This document shows positions 1-11,742 of a stretch of DNA of 64,000 nt, piece by piece. The notes beneath the pieces were generated by a model that worked only from the letters and a program-made list of their open reading frames with translations, was not told the origin of the DNA and searched no databases. Position 1 is the first letter of the stretch. Each line of letters begins with the position of its first letter. The translations under genes were made by a program, and so were the position numbers. This DNA comes from Linanthus parryae (Eukaryota > Streptophyta > Magnoliopsida > Ericales > Polemoniaceae): the NCBI GenBank assembly GCA_023055425.1, contig JALGPY010000001.1:141385368-141449367 (forward strand), given 5' to 3'.

Positions 1-642
1 GAGGCTCACACGATGAGGAATCCCAGGCACTAATTCTACTCATCACCTCATGGTCACTCATAAGCGCGCGTTATTCAAGGGAAATATGCGCCATTGTGTT
101 TAGACTCTGATCAGAGCGCATGTCTTATCCTGCAAGGACCACTATGCATATGTCAATCCAGTAGCCGTTATCGCCACCAGCCCGAGTACTGCGATGTCAC
201 ACTATTGTTAACGGTAATCAGATCTCGCATCTGGCTTTCTCTAAGCAAACTATACATGGTTCAAGGGTACTAACCATGTTCGATTGGCCATAACTAGTCT
301 CTCCTTGGAAATTATTTCCAATGCGACAATGAGTCCGTCTAACAGGCTACTAGCTCTTTTGATAGACATCTTGCTCTTATCATAGGCCATATGCTCGTGT
401 GATAAGAATCTCATATCATATCGTAGGCTTTCAGCACTTATCGGGATTCTGTCTCATCTTCCACCACACCCAGACATATCCAGGATATTGCTAAGGCGGT
501 CGCTCTGCGTGACATGCTCTAAGCTAGTACAAGAAATGTAACATATCATACACATATCAAACAAAATGCAGGACGAATAACAAATCCATTCCTAATATCA
601 AATCAATCAATGTCTCAAAAACGTCTAATCAGTCTGACACCT
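1..642 (-). other. 3' non-coding part of copia-1
   Basis: This stretch lies downstream of the RNase H stop on the minus strand. I see no ORF, no match to the copia-1 LTR at 9591-10061, and no clear polypurine tract. It is probably the untranslated region between pol and the missing 3' LTR. Confidence 0.5.
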
Positions 643-1260
643 AGTTCCATTTGCCTAACCCTATATTCCTAGTATGACCAACAAAATTAGCCTTAAGAAG
701 AGGCTTGGTCATTGGATCAGCTAACATCTGATTCGTAGGAATATGCTCTAGAGTAACATCTCCTTTAGCGACTACTTCCCTAATGAAGTGGTACTTTATC
801 TCAATATGCTTGGCCTTGCTGTGGTATTTTGGATCCTCAGCACAAGCTATGGCCGACATACTATCACAACGAAGCGTTACTAGTCTTGTTTCGTCAACCG
901 CTCCTACGCTGACCAGAAATCTCTTCAGCCAAACACTCTCCTGCGCTGCCGCGGAGCAGGCAACGTATTCAGCGTCCATGGTTGATAAGGCAGTGCAAGT
1001 CTGCTTGCTACTGTGCCATGTGATGGCTCCTCCACCCAGCATGAAGACGTAGCCTGAGGTCGATTTACGTGCGTCTAGGTCCCCACCTCAGTCAGCATCA
1101 CTGTAGCCACTGAGCCTTAGCTCAGAGCCTCGATAGCTTAGCACGTAATCCTTTGTACCTTTGAGATATCGGAGAATCCTCTTAACAGCCTTCCAGTGAC
1201 CAACACCGGGATCAGACTGATATCTGCTAACTAAACCGACAGCATGACAAATGTCAGGCC
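643..1260 (-). pseudogene. copia-1 pol, RT tail and RNase H
   Basis: The translated fragment carries the end of the copia RT/RNase H region: an RPDICHAV segment just before the solo-LTR junction, YSDAD and KSTSGYVF motifs, then WHSSKQ, the DAEYVA motif and [12 protein letters not shown] near the C terminus. RNase H would degrade the RNA strand of the RNA:DNA hybrid during reverse transcription. The segment 643-1042 is open. Just upstream the frame is stopped near 1090, where a tryptophan codon after SDAD appears as TGA. The rest of RT continues across the solo LTR at 4576. Confidence 0.85.
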
Positions 1261-2108
1261 TTGTATGTCACACCCCCGATTTCCAGAGGGACAGGAGATC
1301 GGGGTAGTGTCCTCCATACAGGGAATTACCCTTTCGTATAAGGAGTATTAGTAACAAGAAAGTGAAAGGAAACATCCAAACTACTGATTTGAAAGTTTAC
1401 ACGATAACATTGTTTGTGGCTGAGTCCTAACAGGACAACAAGCCTAGCAAAAGAGATATTACACCAAAAGTTTGCTCTACGGTTAATTACTAATTGATAC
1501 TGTTTGAAGGTGAGAACGAATCGTGAGTCCAGCGCGTTACCCCATGCAAACCATTCATATACCTTCGGGGGAATTAAAAGACACAAGACCGCAGTTTTTC
1601 GAGTATCAGTAAAAACTGAGTGAATATACACCTGAGAATGTAAAACAGAACGGCTAAGAAAGGTTATGGGGTTTACATTTGAAGTAGTTTAAACAGTAAC
1701 AGAGTATAAGTATAAAGAGCAGAGTTTGCAATGTTTCGTAAGATTATCAAACGTTCAGTAATTCAATTTCAAGGATATTTTCTCAAGTTGCATGTATAAG
1801 CAGAACACGACTTATAAATAACAGCTTCCAGATTTAGAGACAAAGATGTCGCATTATTAACTCGCAGTAACCAGGAGAGACCAGGGTGAATAGTAACAGA
1901 TGATACTGGCTTATAGGGGGTTCTGATAACCCGACCTCTCTGCCAAGCGTTGTGGATCGGGGTTTCCGATCCCGCTAGTCATCATACAAGCCAACAATTA
2001 GACCTTAAGTGTCGACACCCCCTTAAGATTGTAAGTCAGAAGGGTAGTACTAGAATGCTGGCTTCTAGCCTACGGCGAAAGGAATAGGGGCGCACGGAGT
2101 CCCATGTC

Positions 2109-2224
2109 TTTAGGGGCCTGGCAAAGGGAATCATCACTCGAAATAAGTTTAGGGACTGGATCCCAGGAGATTATCCCGATATCTCTTTAGGGACCTGGCC
2201 CAAAGAATCATCACCCGATAGTAA
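2109..2224. repeat. Three tandem ~38-bp units inside the solo LTR
   Basis: Units begin at 2109, 2148 and 2186, each opening with TTTAGGG and holding a CTGG core followed by an ATTATCCCGAT- or ATCATCACCCGAT-like segment. The copies are diverged, so the array is old. Tandem repeats of this kind are common in U3 regions of plant LTRs and may be enhancer repeats, but that is inference. Confidence 0.7.
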
Positions 2225-3954
2225 CGTAATGTAAAGTAAAGTAACACGACGTAGGCGTATAGCACTGTCATAGACCCAACTGGTTCCAGTGCTTGCGATT
2301 CTTTCACTTTACGTTATTAATGAATTCTGACTTAGTGATATTTGAACAATTAGTTTTCCGATTTGAAAACGAGTGATACAGTGACGATTTAAAAGTGAGT
2401 ACGACAAGTTTAGAAATTCCGGAATAAAGCAAGACAATTATTTTGAGATAAACGAGTATCACATGAAAGGAATCGGCACACAAAACTATGCATGTATCAT
2501 ATGTATATTTTGAGACATGAAATAAAATCACATTTGACACGAAAGAAGATAAGCACACGAGACTAAGCATGAATGCTCACCGTGAGAGCCAAAAGTGCTA
2601 TCTAAGCTGCTACTCGTAAACAACGTCCGGTTCAACTAGGTCGTCGAAGGCACGCTCTACAATCTTACACAAAAATTTCTAATCACAAAAGAGTTCGTAT
2701 CGCAAATAGACAATGCATATGTCCTATATGATATGAAGGCGAAAGCCTAATCAAATACCCCCAACGTATGTATAAACTCCTAATTTTTTTTAGGAAACTA
2801 ACCGTAAATTTTTATGAAGGAAAATTATTTAATATTCTAATTAAACGAATATACTTGTTGATAAAATAATATCAAGTTGTACACTTTATTGAAATATTAC
2901 TAGTAATGTAATTAAAACGAAACTTAGATTTATTCCATCTTTTCAACAATATAATCTTTATCGAATACATATATAAACGTATATAAAAATGTAGTTTACT
3001 AACTTATTTTTCAACAACTAAATATAAATATATAAACATAACTAATTTCCAATTCACATAAATTTATATTTTTATTTTATGTTACAAAACTAATTTATTT
3101 GTAATTATAACTAGTATATAAATTAACAGAAATTAAATAAAGAATTAAACTCACTAAATACAATAGGTAAATACAAGTATATATACAAAAAATGCAGTTT
3201 AGGTATAATGAAAGCAAGTACCCCTCACTACACATAATAGCCTTTAAACATGTGACGATGTTTAACCTTAAGCTTACAAATTGAACAACAAAACCCCCTT
3301 CCACTAAGCTTTTATTCAAAGACACCCTCTTCTCCATGGGTTTTCTTCCTGATTCATACACCCACACACACTCACATACAAAAAGCAATCATACATGATT
3401 ATAAGGAAATTACAGCTTATAAATCGACGAGAGGGAGTTCGATTTACCGGAAAAAGAGGAGGAGAACGGATCAGACATTTTTCCGGTGAAATCGTGCTCC
3501 TGGGTTCGATCGGAGCTTGGCCTCCGGTCACTCTAGCACCTGGGTTCGGTTGGGAGGCGAATAGCAGGCAGAGGGAGAGGCGGAGACTCGGTGGTGGTCG
3601 AAAACAGAGGAGAACGGCGGCGGTGGCGGCGTCGGGGCTCACTGCCTCCGTTGCCGCAGCTGCTGTGGTTGTTGTTTCTGCTGCTGTTTGGACGGGGCAG
3701 AGAGGGGGTGAGGCCGTGAGTGAGAGGGAGAGATGAGGGTGATGATGGTGGTGGGTGGTGACGGCAATTGGAGGTGGTGATTGGTGGTTGTGATGCTCTG
3801 TTTTGCTGGGTTTAGTCTCGGCAGAAACAGAGCAGGTGAGATGGGAGTGGTGGTGATGTTGCGGAGAAACAGAGGATAGGGAGAGATAAAGGTGGGTGCG
3901 GGTTGAGAGCAGAGTGATGGTGGTGGTGGCTCCGGTTTGCTGGGTTTGGTCTCG

Positions 3955-3956
<2 letters not shown>

Positions 3957-3990
<34 letters not shown>
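3957..3990 (+). repeat. Poly(A) tract of about 34 A
   Basis: An uninterrupted A run lies within a G-rich, GGTGG-rich part of the solo LTR. No LINE or SINE body or flanking duplication was found, so I read it as a simple repeat rather than a retroposon tail. Confidence 0.8.
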
Positions 3991-3991
<1 letters not shown>

Positions 3992-4390
3992 AGAGCGTGG
4001 AGATGGAGGTGAAGAAGATGAAGGGGGGAAATAGAAGAGAGGGAGGTGATTTGATTTGAGAGGAAGCTAGGCTAGGTGCTAGCTGGGGAGGAAACCACGC
4101 CGAGTGTGGTTGTCGCAGGAGAAGGGGGACGTACGGAGGGTCTCAGGTGGCTGGTCGGTGGCTGAAGCAGCAAAGCAGAGAAGATGTGATAGGAGAGAGA
4201 AAATTATATGGCGTGGCGGATTCGCGAAGTCACGCGGTGGTTCGACACGTGAAAAGTGGTGCACGACAGAAATTAACTCGCGGCGAACGTTTTAAACGCG
4301 AGGAAAATTTATAAACGTGATAACGAGCTATACACGACAAATAATAAACTTATTGTTTATATAAAATACACATTTTAATTTTATACTAAA

Positions 4391-4394
<4 letters not shown>

Positions 4395-4426
<32 letters not shown>
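4395..4426. repeat. (AT)n microsatellite, 16 units
   Basis: A pure AT dinucleotide run in the AT-rich 3' part of the solo LTR as written. Length is likely to vary between individuals. Confidence 0.9.
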
Positions 4427-4429
<3 letters not shown>

Positions 4430-4575
4430 ATATAAATGTATATTTATAATTTAAGATTTATAAAACTTAAAAATCATCATAAAACTAACTAATAAAAATT
4501 TAATCGTAATTGATAATAAAACACTACGTAACCTCAAATTACTAAAATATAATTAGGAAAATCTCGGGTATTACA

Positions 4576-5694
4576 TTGTACACATCATTGCGTACATTAA
4601 ACTTCTGACAACACTTGCATACGGTACTCTGGCCATCTGGTCTTTCTCGTGTTGGGTCTTGGGACACATTTCTAGGCTGAGTTTCTCGCCATGTGCAATG
4701 GGAGTCTCGAATAGTTTGGAGTCCCACATCTGGAACCGTTCAAGTATATTCTTGATGTATGTCTCTTGAGACAAGCCTAGAAGTCTCTTGGAACGGTTTC
4801 TTAGGATCTTTATCCCAAGGATGTAACTCGCCTCTCCAATATCCTTCATCGAAAAACGAGAGGATAACCACCCTTTGGTAGTTCCGAGCATTCCCTTATC
4901 GTGCTGGCCAGTAGTATGTCATCTACATACAATGACAGTATCATGAACTTCTTTTCGGAACGTTTGACATACCACACAGTGGTCCTCATCAACCATTGTG
5001 AAGCCATATGCCACAATTTCTTGATGAAACTTCAAATACCACTTTCTTGAGGACTACTTAAGCCCATATATGGACTTAATCAGTTTGCACACTTTGTGCT
5101 CTTGACCTTTCTTCTCAAAATCTTCCGGTTGATCCATGTAGATCTCCTCATCTAGTTCTCCATTGAGAAATGCAGTCTTAACATCCATCAGATGTAGTTC
5201 CAAGTCCATGCTAGCCACTATTGCAAGTATGAGGAGAATGGAGGCTATTCTCACAACTGGTGAGAATGTCTCCTCGTAAGCCACACCCTGCTGTTGGGTG
5301 TAGCCTTTCGCCACTAGCCGGGCCTTATGCCTCTCAACGCTTCCGTCTGCCTTCCTTTTGACCTTGAAAACCCATTTGTTTCTAATGGACCTACGTCCAG
5401 GAGGCAAGTCAACTAAATCCAAACATGATTGGTTTTCATTTACTCTAGTTCTTCTTGTAAAGCAATGTTCCATTCTTCCTTGTCTGGTGATGAGAGAGCC
5501 TCGGACAATGTCCTAGGTTCATCATCTTCTTTTGTGGTGACCATCATGGCCTCCCCTTCGATGTCAAATCGTCGACAGGGTACGCTCCCACGAGCGCTCC
5601 TATGCAATGAGGGTTCTTCTTCAGCATCATCATCATATATGATGGGATGCTCGTCGGGCAAGTCACTCCCACTGTTTTGAAGATCCATAGGCAC
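4576..5694 (-). pseudogene. copia-1 reverse transcriptase, broken
   Basis: From high to low coordinate on the minus strand there is a linker, then RKADGSVERHKARLVAKGY, the ETFSPVVR motif, MDVKTAFLNGELDEEIYM and SIYGLK, all diagnostic of copia RT. The catalytic YVDD motif is encoded near 4915-4929, but frameshifts separate it from the upstream segment (5054-5473) and the downstream thumb region (4571-4891). The C-terminal end is cut by the solo LTR at 4575. The enzyme would have copied element RNA into cDNA in virus-like particles; this copy cannot. Confidence 0.88.
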
Positions 5695-5883
5695 TGTTCC
5701 CTGTTGGTCTGTGGAGAACTAAGTTTCATCTAGTGGTTACTCTAATTCGTAGAGAATACCATCTCCACGTGCTTCTCCCTGAATAGGAAAATCTCTTTCA
5801 AGAAATTCAACATCTCGCGACTCCATCTCTGTTAGACTACAATCCGGCTGTTACGCTATGAATACATAACCCTTTGAGTGCTC

Positions 5884-6633
5884 TCAGTAACGTATGAAGA
5901 TGCACTTCTTTCCTCTAGCACCCAATTTCCCATGGACATGGGAGACGTTACGTACATAGGCGGCCGACCCCCATGGCCTAAGGTGACCCGATTCGGGTTG
6001 CCTTTTGGTCCACATCTCATAAGGGGTTGTGGCTACAGACTTGGTGGGCACACGGTTCAGTATGTATGTGGCAGTCATCAATGCATCTCCCCAATAGGAC
6101 ATTGACAGATTGGCATTTGCCATCATACTACGAACAATCTCTAACAGTGTTCTATTCCTTCTTTCCGCTACACCATTTTGCTGCGGTGTGAAGGGAATAG
6201 TCAACTGCCTCACTATTCCTTTAGTCTCACAGAGCTCTTTGAATTGCTCCGATAGATATTCACGTCCTCGGTCTGTCCTAAGAGCCTTAACTCTTTTGTC
6301 CAGTTGGTTCTCTACCTCTTGTAGGAAATTTCTGAAGCACCCTAGGGCTTCAGATTTATGTGCCATCAAATATACATAACCAAAACGAGTGTGATCATCT
6401 ATGAATGTGATTAAATAGCGAGCACCATGTCTAGATCTAACATTTAATGGACCGCAAACATCATAATGAATAAGTTGTAAAGGCTCAGTAGCCCTTACTG
6501 CTTTACCGAACGGTTTGCGTTTAGCTTTTCCTGCAAGACAAGACTCACATACAGGTAATGATATCTTGGGCATGTCTCCAAGTAGGCCAGCCTTGGCCAG
6601 CCTGTTCATCCTATCTTGTCCTATATGTCCCAA
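5884..6633 (-). pseudogene. copia-1 integrase
   Basis: A 249-residue open segment. The N-terminal zinc-binding region keeps CESCLAGK. The catalytic D,D,E residues are visible in HYDVCGP, RTDRGREY and QQNGVAERRN, and the core is followed by YILNRVPTK and the PYEMW motif typical of copia integrase. It would insert the cDNA into host DNA. It is the best preserved part of copia-1, but neighbouring protease and RT segments are out of frame, and the polyprotein stops after FIRY. Confidence 0.9.
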
Positions 6634-6639
6634 TCTAGC

Positions 6640-7144
6640 ATGTCATCTAGTGGCATCATCATCACTAGAAGATGTAATGAATGAACGAGAATCATAAACA
6701 TCATCAATGCTAGAACCAACAATGTCTAAATAAAATAAACCACGAGAAATGTAACCAGTACCAAAACATGAGTTTCCAACAAACAGTTTGGCAAAACCAC
6801 CCGTAAAAAAAACAAGTCTAAAATCCAAATCCTAAAAGGCCTAGAAACGGAAATCAAGTTCTTGAGCGCTCCCGGAGCGTATGAAACGTCATGAAGAACA
6901 AGCTCATTTACATACTTTATCTTCATGTGCGTTCTTCTATTGCTGCTTGAGCCCGCCTATAATCCATGCACGTGTCGTAGTCACATGCTAGGTGTTCGCT
7001 TGAACCTAAGTCCAAAACCCACTCATTAGGGGAATTAGAAGTAAAAACTTGGCTTATATCATAATTGTCAAAGTTCAGATTATGGCATACCTTTGGCTCG
7101 GTGCAATAACGAGCAAAGTGACCCTTTTTTGGCAGTTGAAGCAC
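6640..7144 (-). pseudogene. copia-1 protease region and gag zinc-knuckle tail
   Basis: The minus strand encodes KGHFARYC, the second half of a CCHC zinc knuckle, then WVLDLGSSEHLAC, the place of the aspartic protease active site. The usual D-S-G reads D-L-G here, so the catalytic motif is damaged. A frameshift near 7125 splits the knuckle from gag. Bases 6640-6920 hold only scattered fragments of the protease C terminus and pre-integrase region. Confidence 0.7.
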
Positions 7145-7952
7145 AAGACCCTTGCCAAATTTCTAACCTTTCGGCTCTTCTTCCCACCAACACCCTTGTT
7201 GATCTTGGGTTTTTGGCCCCCAACAGGTTTCCCTTTACCCTTGTCCTTCTTATCTGGTTTCCTCCAATTCCTGCGTGGCTTGTCCACTTTGGAATTCAGA
7301 GTCCCTTCCACTAGCACCTCATCATTGGACTTGGCGACCTCAATTTGCTTAGATTCCAACAGCAGGTGACGCTTGACATCTTCAAGCGTCTTGACATCCG
7401 CATTATGGGTCATTTTTCGCTTCATGTGATCCCATGAGCGTGGCAGAGAACGCAGTACCGCTTGTACTTGCTCGTCATCAAATAAGTCACGACCGGCTGC
7501 AATCAGCTCTCTGATCATGAAGGCCATAGCCCTCATATGCTGAGTCATTGTGTGCTCAGGCTTCATGCGATATAAGTCGAACCTCATTCTCAAGACTCGC
7601 AGCTTGGTGATGGAAGTGGATCCATATTTGCTCTTCATCGATTTCCACATCTCCTTTGCGGTGACGCAACTCTCGAACTCCCTGATGAGGCCATCTTCCA
7701 TCATACATAGAAGATTATAGCATGCCTTCCTATCGGCCACCTCCCACTTATGAAAGGCAGCTAGGTGGTGTTCTGCTGCTCCAGGGTTTCGCCATCACCC
7801 ATGACAGGTTCTGTCTTCTCTGTCTGGAGATGTTCGGACAAATATATGTCTAGCATGTAGTACATAGCACGACGGCTCCACATGTTGTAGTTTTTCCCAT
7901 TAAGCTTTACAGCTTTAGCAGAATCGACAATGAGACTAGATGATTTCGACAT
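7093..7952 (-). pseudogene. copia-1 gag
   Basis: The probable start is the ATG at 7950-7952 (MSKSSSLIVDS), followed by KLNGKNYNMWSRRA, the usual N-terminal copia gag motif. A frameshift near 7750 separates it from the main segment, which has ACYNLLCMM, the KEMWKSMKSKYG motif and MTQHMRAMAF of the UBN2/retrotran-gag family, then a basic stretch and the first half of a zinc knuckle (CFNC). Gag forms the particle shell and packages RNA. Confidence 0.85.
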
Positions 7953-9576
7953 TACTGAAAATATGAAACATAGTGGATATTAGTTGCTAGATTTTGTCTA
8001 GCTCCTAAATAACATGTGACATCGATTAAAACTTAATAGTTCCTCACAAGGACTCCACCAAAACCTAGCGTATATCGTAGGAATCAAATCTCATCACTTG
8101 TGATTTCCTATCAATTTTAATCATGTCCTCATGTGAGCTCTTTTGTTTTAGTTCTTTACCATGCGAGGTTACACATATATCTAATCACACGCAGTTATAA
8201 CATAAAATAAGCATAAGCATAAATAAATATGAAATGGTTGTGGCCCCTAAGGTGCACTCCTACTTCTTGAGCAAGTCTTGAACTTCGTCTCATGCCATCT
8301 CGTCTAACTTGAGGACTCCAAGCTTGAGGCTCCTTAGACCATCTCTTTGCTCCATGCACCTTGCGCCATAGCTTTTGGTTTGGCCACCTCTCTTGAAGCT
8401 TCTATCTTCAATCTCTACTAACAATATTATTTCTAATAAGAAGTAACCTCATAGAGGCGATTGGATGAGAAGAGAAGACACCAGAGTATATAGAGAGGCA
8501 CGACACGAAGGCCGTATTTTGACTATATTCAAAACCAAACTAAAACCAAATATAAAACATCTATGCCACATCCATGCACCAAACACATCCATTCAACCCA
8601 AAAAAGTATGTAAAACAATATAATAAACATACTGGAATTTTCAAGAAATTTCCATAATTAAACTCTAATTACTGAAAATTAATAAGCAATAATCTAATCA
8701 ACTAAAAAGATCGAAAATTGATCCCTACCACTTAGGGCCTCACCACCTATGGTAAAACGTATGGAAAAATGACCTAAGTCTCCAGAAAAAAAATTTGGGA
8801 TCAAAATAGTGTGTTAAAGGTCGTCAAACTGCCTCGGGAAGTGTGCTAAACACTAATTAATTAGTCTGGAAATTACTAAAAAATTTCGTCGCTCCAAAAA
8901 TTATGGAAAAATACCCAAAAAATAGGAAATTCAATTTGGAGTACCTAGGAAAAAATCGGACGAAAAATGACGGCGGGAGGAGGCCGCACGCGCCCTCACG
9001 CGTGGGCGCCTCCGCTTCCATCACGCGCCCACGTTGGCCATGTGCCACGTCAGCACCTATGCTGACGTCAGCTACCACGACACCCCGCCACATCATTGCC
9101 ATGCCATCCTCTTGCTGACGTGGCACAACCACTTCATCTGCCACATCAGCCCTAGCGACGTCAGCAGTCAGCCGCCGGCCCTTTGGCGCGTGCGGCGCGT
9201 GACCGCGCGTGGAGGCAACGTCGAAGGCGTGTGAAGCCCACGCGCCGCCTTCCCGTGCTCCGTTCCCGATGAAATTAATATTTATGGGATCTTCTTTTCG
9301 TCCTAATCCTGATTATGTGTTCAAAATCCAATTTTAAAAAGTTTTTGGAAAACGTGTTCTACAGATTGGATCTAGCAGCTGAGATTAATACAGTTCCGAT
9401 CCTTAAATATTCATAATTCATCGTATGTCCAAAAATTATAAAATTTATATTTCCGGAATACTCGTGAAAAACCCTACCTAACTATAGAGGTTTCGTCTAC
9501 AGATTATGAATTTTCAGAAACTCGATTTTCTAAACAGATTCGGGTTCGCATAACGAGGCACGAAAAACAAGCCTAA
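7953..9576 (-). other. copia-1 leader between primer site and gag
   Basis: About 1.6 kb without a convincing coding region. Bases ~8960-9250 are clearly more GC-rich than the surroundings and contain several CACGT/GACGT-type cores and direct repeats such as GACGTCAGC. Short ORFs cross this region on both strands, but none resembles a known protein. It could be captured sequence or a regulatory leader. Confidence 0.5.
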
Positions 9577-9589
9577 GGCTCTGATACCA
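9577..9589 (-). promoter_or_regulatory. copia-1 primer binding site (tRNA-Met)
   Basis: On the minus strand this reads TGGTATCAGAGCC, complementary to the 3' end of initiator tRNA-Met and standard for plant copia elements. It lies one base inside the LTR end and fixes orientation and boundary. Confidence 0.92.
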
Positions 9590-9590
9590 A

Positions 9591-10061
9591 TGAAGGGAAG
9601 GAAGGATCTATCACATACAGATTTACAACATGAATTATAGCGGAAGATTCATGTGTTTACCTTGTCTTCCTTAGCTCCTTAGCGCAGCGGATGATCGTAG
9701 GTTGCTTGCTTTCACGTGCCTCCTTCTTGATCTTGCTCCCACCAATCTAGTGTGAATCTCGAGGACGAACACTATGATCCACCCCAAGTTCCACCTCCTT
9801 GGATGTAGTTGGAGAGAGACTAGGGTTCTCTACAACTAGAGAGTGAATCTAGACAGAGTAACTTTTCTCTATGGAATAACATTATAATATGTAGGAGGAT
9901 GCCTCCTTATATAGGCAAAACTTCTCCAAGGTTTGCACATAAACCCCTAAGGTTTTAGCCTTAGCTACTAACCCCTCCGGGTTTGTGCATTAGTGCAACT
10001 AACCCCATAAGGTTACGATACTTGCATTGGGCACCCCACATGGGCGCACCAATTTCTAACA
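9591..10061 (-). repeat. copia-1 5' LTR (471 bp)
   Basis: On the minus strand it begins TGTTAGAAATTGGTGCGCCC and ends CCTTCCCTTCA, directly before the primer site. TG...CA ends and the primer site define it; the matching 3' LTR is outside the window. It should contain the promoter and poly(A) signal, but I cannot assign a TATA box with confidence. Confidence 0.85.
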
Positions 10062-10121
10062 GGTACTCATCTTGAAACCACTCAATTTTGATTATCATTA
10101 TCACCTTAAGTAATTGGACTT
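10062..10121. other. Unassigned spacer between copia-1 and copia-2
   Basis: Sixty bases of AT-rich sequence. The first five could be the copia-1 TSD and the last five (GACTT) are the copia-2 TSD. Before copia-2 inserted it was continuous with 18868 onward. Confidence 0.7.
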
Positions 10122-11430
10122 TGAAAGTGTGAGTATGCAGATGTATAAGAAACTAAAATACTCTAGAAGGGGGGGGGGGGGTTGAATAGAGTATGCCAAC
10201 TTTTTGCAAACCTAGCTAACAAGTAGAAGAACTAGTGTAGACAATGAAGTTCAAGGCCTTGAACACAGATTCAAGCCTTCGAAATGTAGCCGAAAGTTTT
10301 AGAACAAGGAAGCCTTTTTCAAGGCCTTGAAAACAAGTTCAAACCCTTGAAAAATAAACAGTATTTGTATGCTGCAAAAGCTTTGAAAGTAGATGAACTG
10401 AAAATGCACAAGACATGTGATTTATAGAGTTCAGTCCACTTGGACCTACGTCTCTACCTCAGGGATTAGATCCCTGCAAGATTTTCAACTAAATTCTTAT
10501 TAATCAAAAGCTAATCCCTAGAACTCAAGCACAGAGAGTTCCCTTACTTTGATACAGCTTGTGGTTTTCCTTAACATGTCTAGTACCTGCTCTAGCTAAC
10601 TGATTAACTAAGAATTCTTTATTGTTCACCTTGAACAATCCTTGAGAATGAATGTAGAAATAATAAAGAAATTATCTACCAATATAGCTCTATACAGAAG
10701 ATCACTTAAGAGTAGAAAACTGCAGTGAAATGAAGTGATCTTCTGTGTATGGATTGGAAGACATGAAGAACTTCTTTGATGCTTTTCATTCAAGAATGCT
10801 TTCTCTGTATTTGCCCATTGACAATGGTGTTGTTGTTGATTCGAATTTGAGCTCTTTAAATACTTAAAACAGCTCTGCAAATCTCTCCAGATTTTCAGCA
10901 ACAACCTTCCTACTTTGTAGGTAACAGAGTTTTACTATATTGAGATCTTCTTCAACGGTTGAATGATTGTAATCTTCTGAGATATTGTTGTAATCCTTCA
11001 TTTAACCATCATGAGAAGCTGTCAAACACATCTGATTGATCACACAATCAAAGTCTTCAAGTACTTCCAAATCTGCAGCAATCCTGTTTAGGAAACAATC
11101 CTGCAAACTTAGAAACAATATTTCGTGCATTATCATGGTCAAACAGTTGATATAGTACGATTCAAAACATGTTTAACAATTTGTCTTTCATCATCGAACA
11201 ACAGATAATCAATCATAAGCAAGAGAAATGATAAATTAGATCAGAGAGTTAATAGAAAAACTCCCCCTGAGAATATGCTTTCAGGTTTAGCAGTTTAAAG
11301 GGTTTGAATCCAGTTTCAAGGCCTTGAAAATAGCTTTTCAAGCCTCCGAAGCTGATTCAAGGCTTTGAAAGCTGTTTCAAGGCCTTGAAATAGTCAAGCT
11401 CTTTCAAGCCTTGAACAACCTGAGCTTTCA
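10122..11430 (-). repeat. copia-2 3' LTR (1309 bp)
   Basis: It matches the LTR at 17576-18862 along its length, with small differences such as the G-run near 10170. It contains palindromes CAAGGCCTTGA at 10252, 10320, 11317 and 11378 plus several one- or two-base variants. Confidence 0.95.
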
Positions 11431-11441
11431 ATATCCCCCTT
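11431..11441 (-). promoter_or_regulatory. copia-2 polypurine tract
   Basis: On the minus strand this reads AAGGGGGATAT, directly next to the TGAAAG start of the 3' LTR. It would prime plus-strand DNA synthesis, and corresponds to AAGGGGGAGAT in copia-3 and copia-4. Confidence 0.88.
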
Positions 11442-11742
11442 GATGAAAGACAAAACCAAATTCTGTTTGATCCTTAGTCTCTGCAAAATAAACTAATTAG
11501 TCTGCAATTTAAATACACAGTTATTCCAAAAAGATCCAACTTATTTAAATACCAACAAAAACACCTAAAAAGTTCAGCAGATAACATCAAATAAACCTAA
11601 AATCCTAAACTAAAAACCTAGAATTTTCTCCCCCTTTTTGACTTTCATCAAAAAGATAGAAGATGTTGGATCAAGTGTCTGGAAAATTTTGAAAACTTAA
11701 AGAATTAAAGCAGAGAGAATATGGAAGAAAGAATAGGCAAGA

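Larger units (their letters stand above)
1266..4575 (-). mobile_element. Large solo LTR (probably Ty3/gypsy, Tekay/Del-like)
   Basis: The block starts TGTCACACCCCCG and ends CGGGTATTACA, so it has TG...CA ends, and it is flanked by TTGTA at 1261-1265 and 4576-4580. Removing it rejoins a copia RT reading across the conserved segment before RPDICHAV. It has no coding domain, primer site or second LTR, so it is best read as a solo LTR left by LTR-LTR recombination. The minus orientation is inferred: that strand starts TGTAATACCCGAG and ends GGGTGTGACA, a pattern common for long chromovirus LTRs. Short ORFs inside it look accidental. Confidence 0.8.
1..10061 (-). mobile_element. copia-1: decayed Ty1/copia retrotransposon, 3' LTR beyond the window
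   Basis: Read on the minus strand, the order is 5' LTR (9591-10061), primer site, long leader, gag, protease, integrase, RT and RNase H, which is the Ty1/copia order. The 3' LTR is not visible in 1-640, so the element runs off the left edge. A 3310-bp solo LTR sits between the RT and RNase H segments. Every coding segment is broken by frameshifts or stops, so the element is dead. Bases 10062-10066 (GGTAC) would be one copy of the TSD, but the partner is outside the window. Lineage within copia is not assigned. Confidence 0.9.

Noticed and set aside
783..1052. 89-codon + strand ORF
   Set aside because: Antisense shadow of the copia-1 RNase H reading frame.
3395..3736. A 113-codon + strand ORF and an overlapping minus ORF in the solo LTR
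   Set aside because: Low-complexity, G-rich DNA inside an LTR, no domain, and both strands are open only because of composition.
6110..6379. + strand ORF with a hydrophobic start
   Set aside because: Antisense shadow of the copia-1 integrase.
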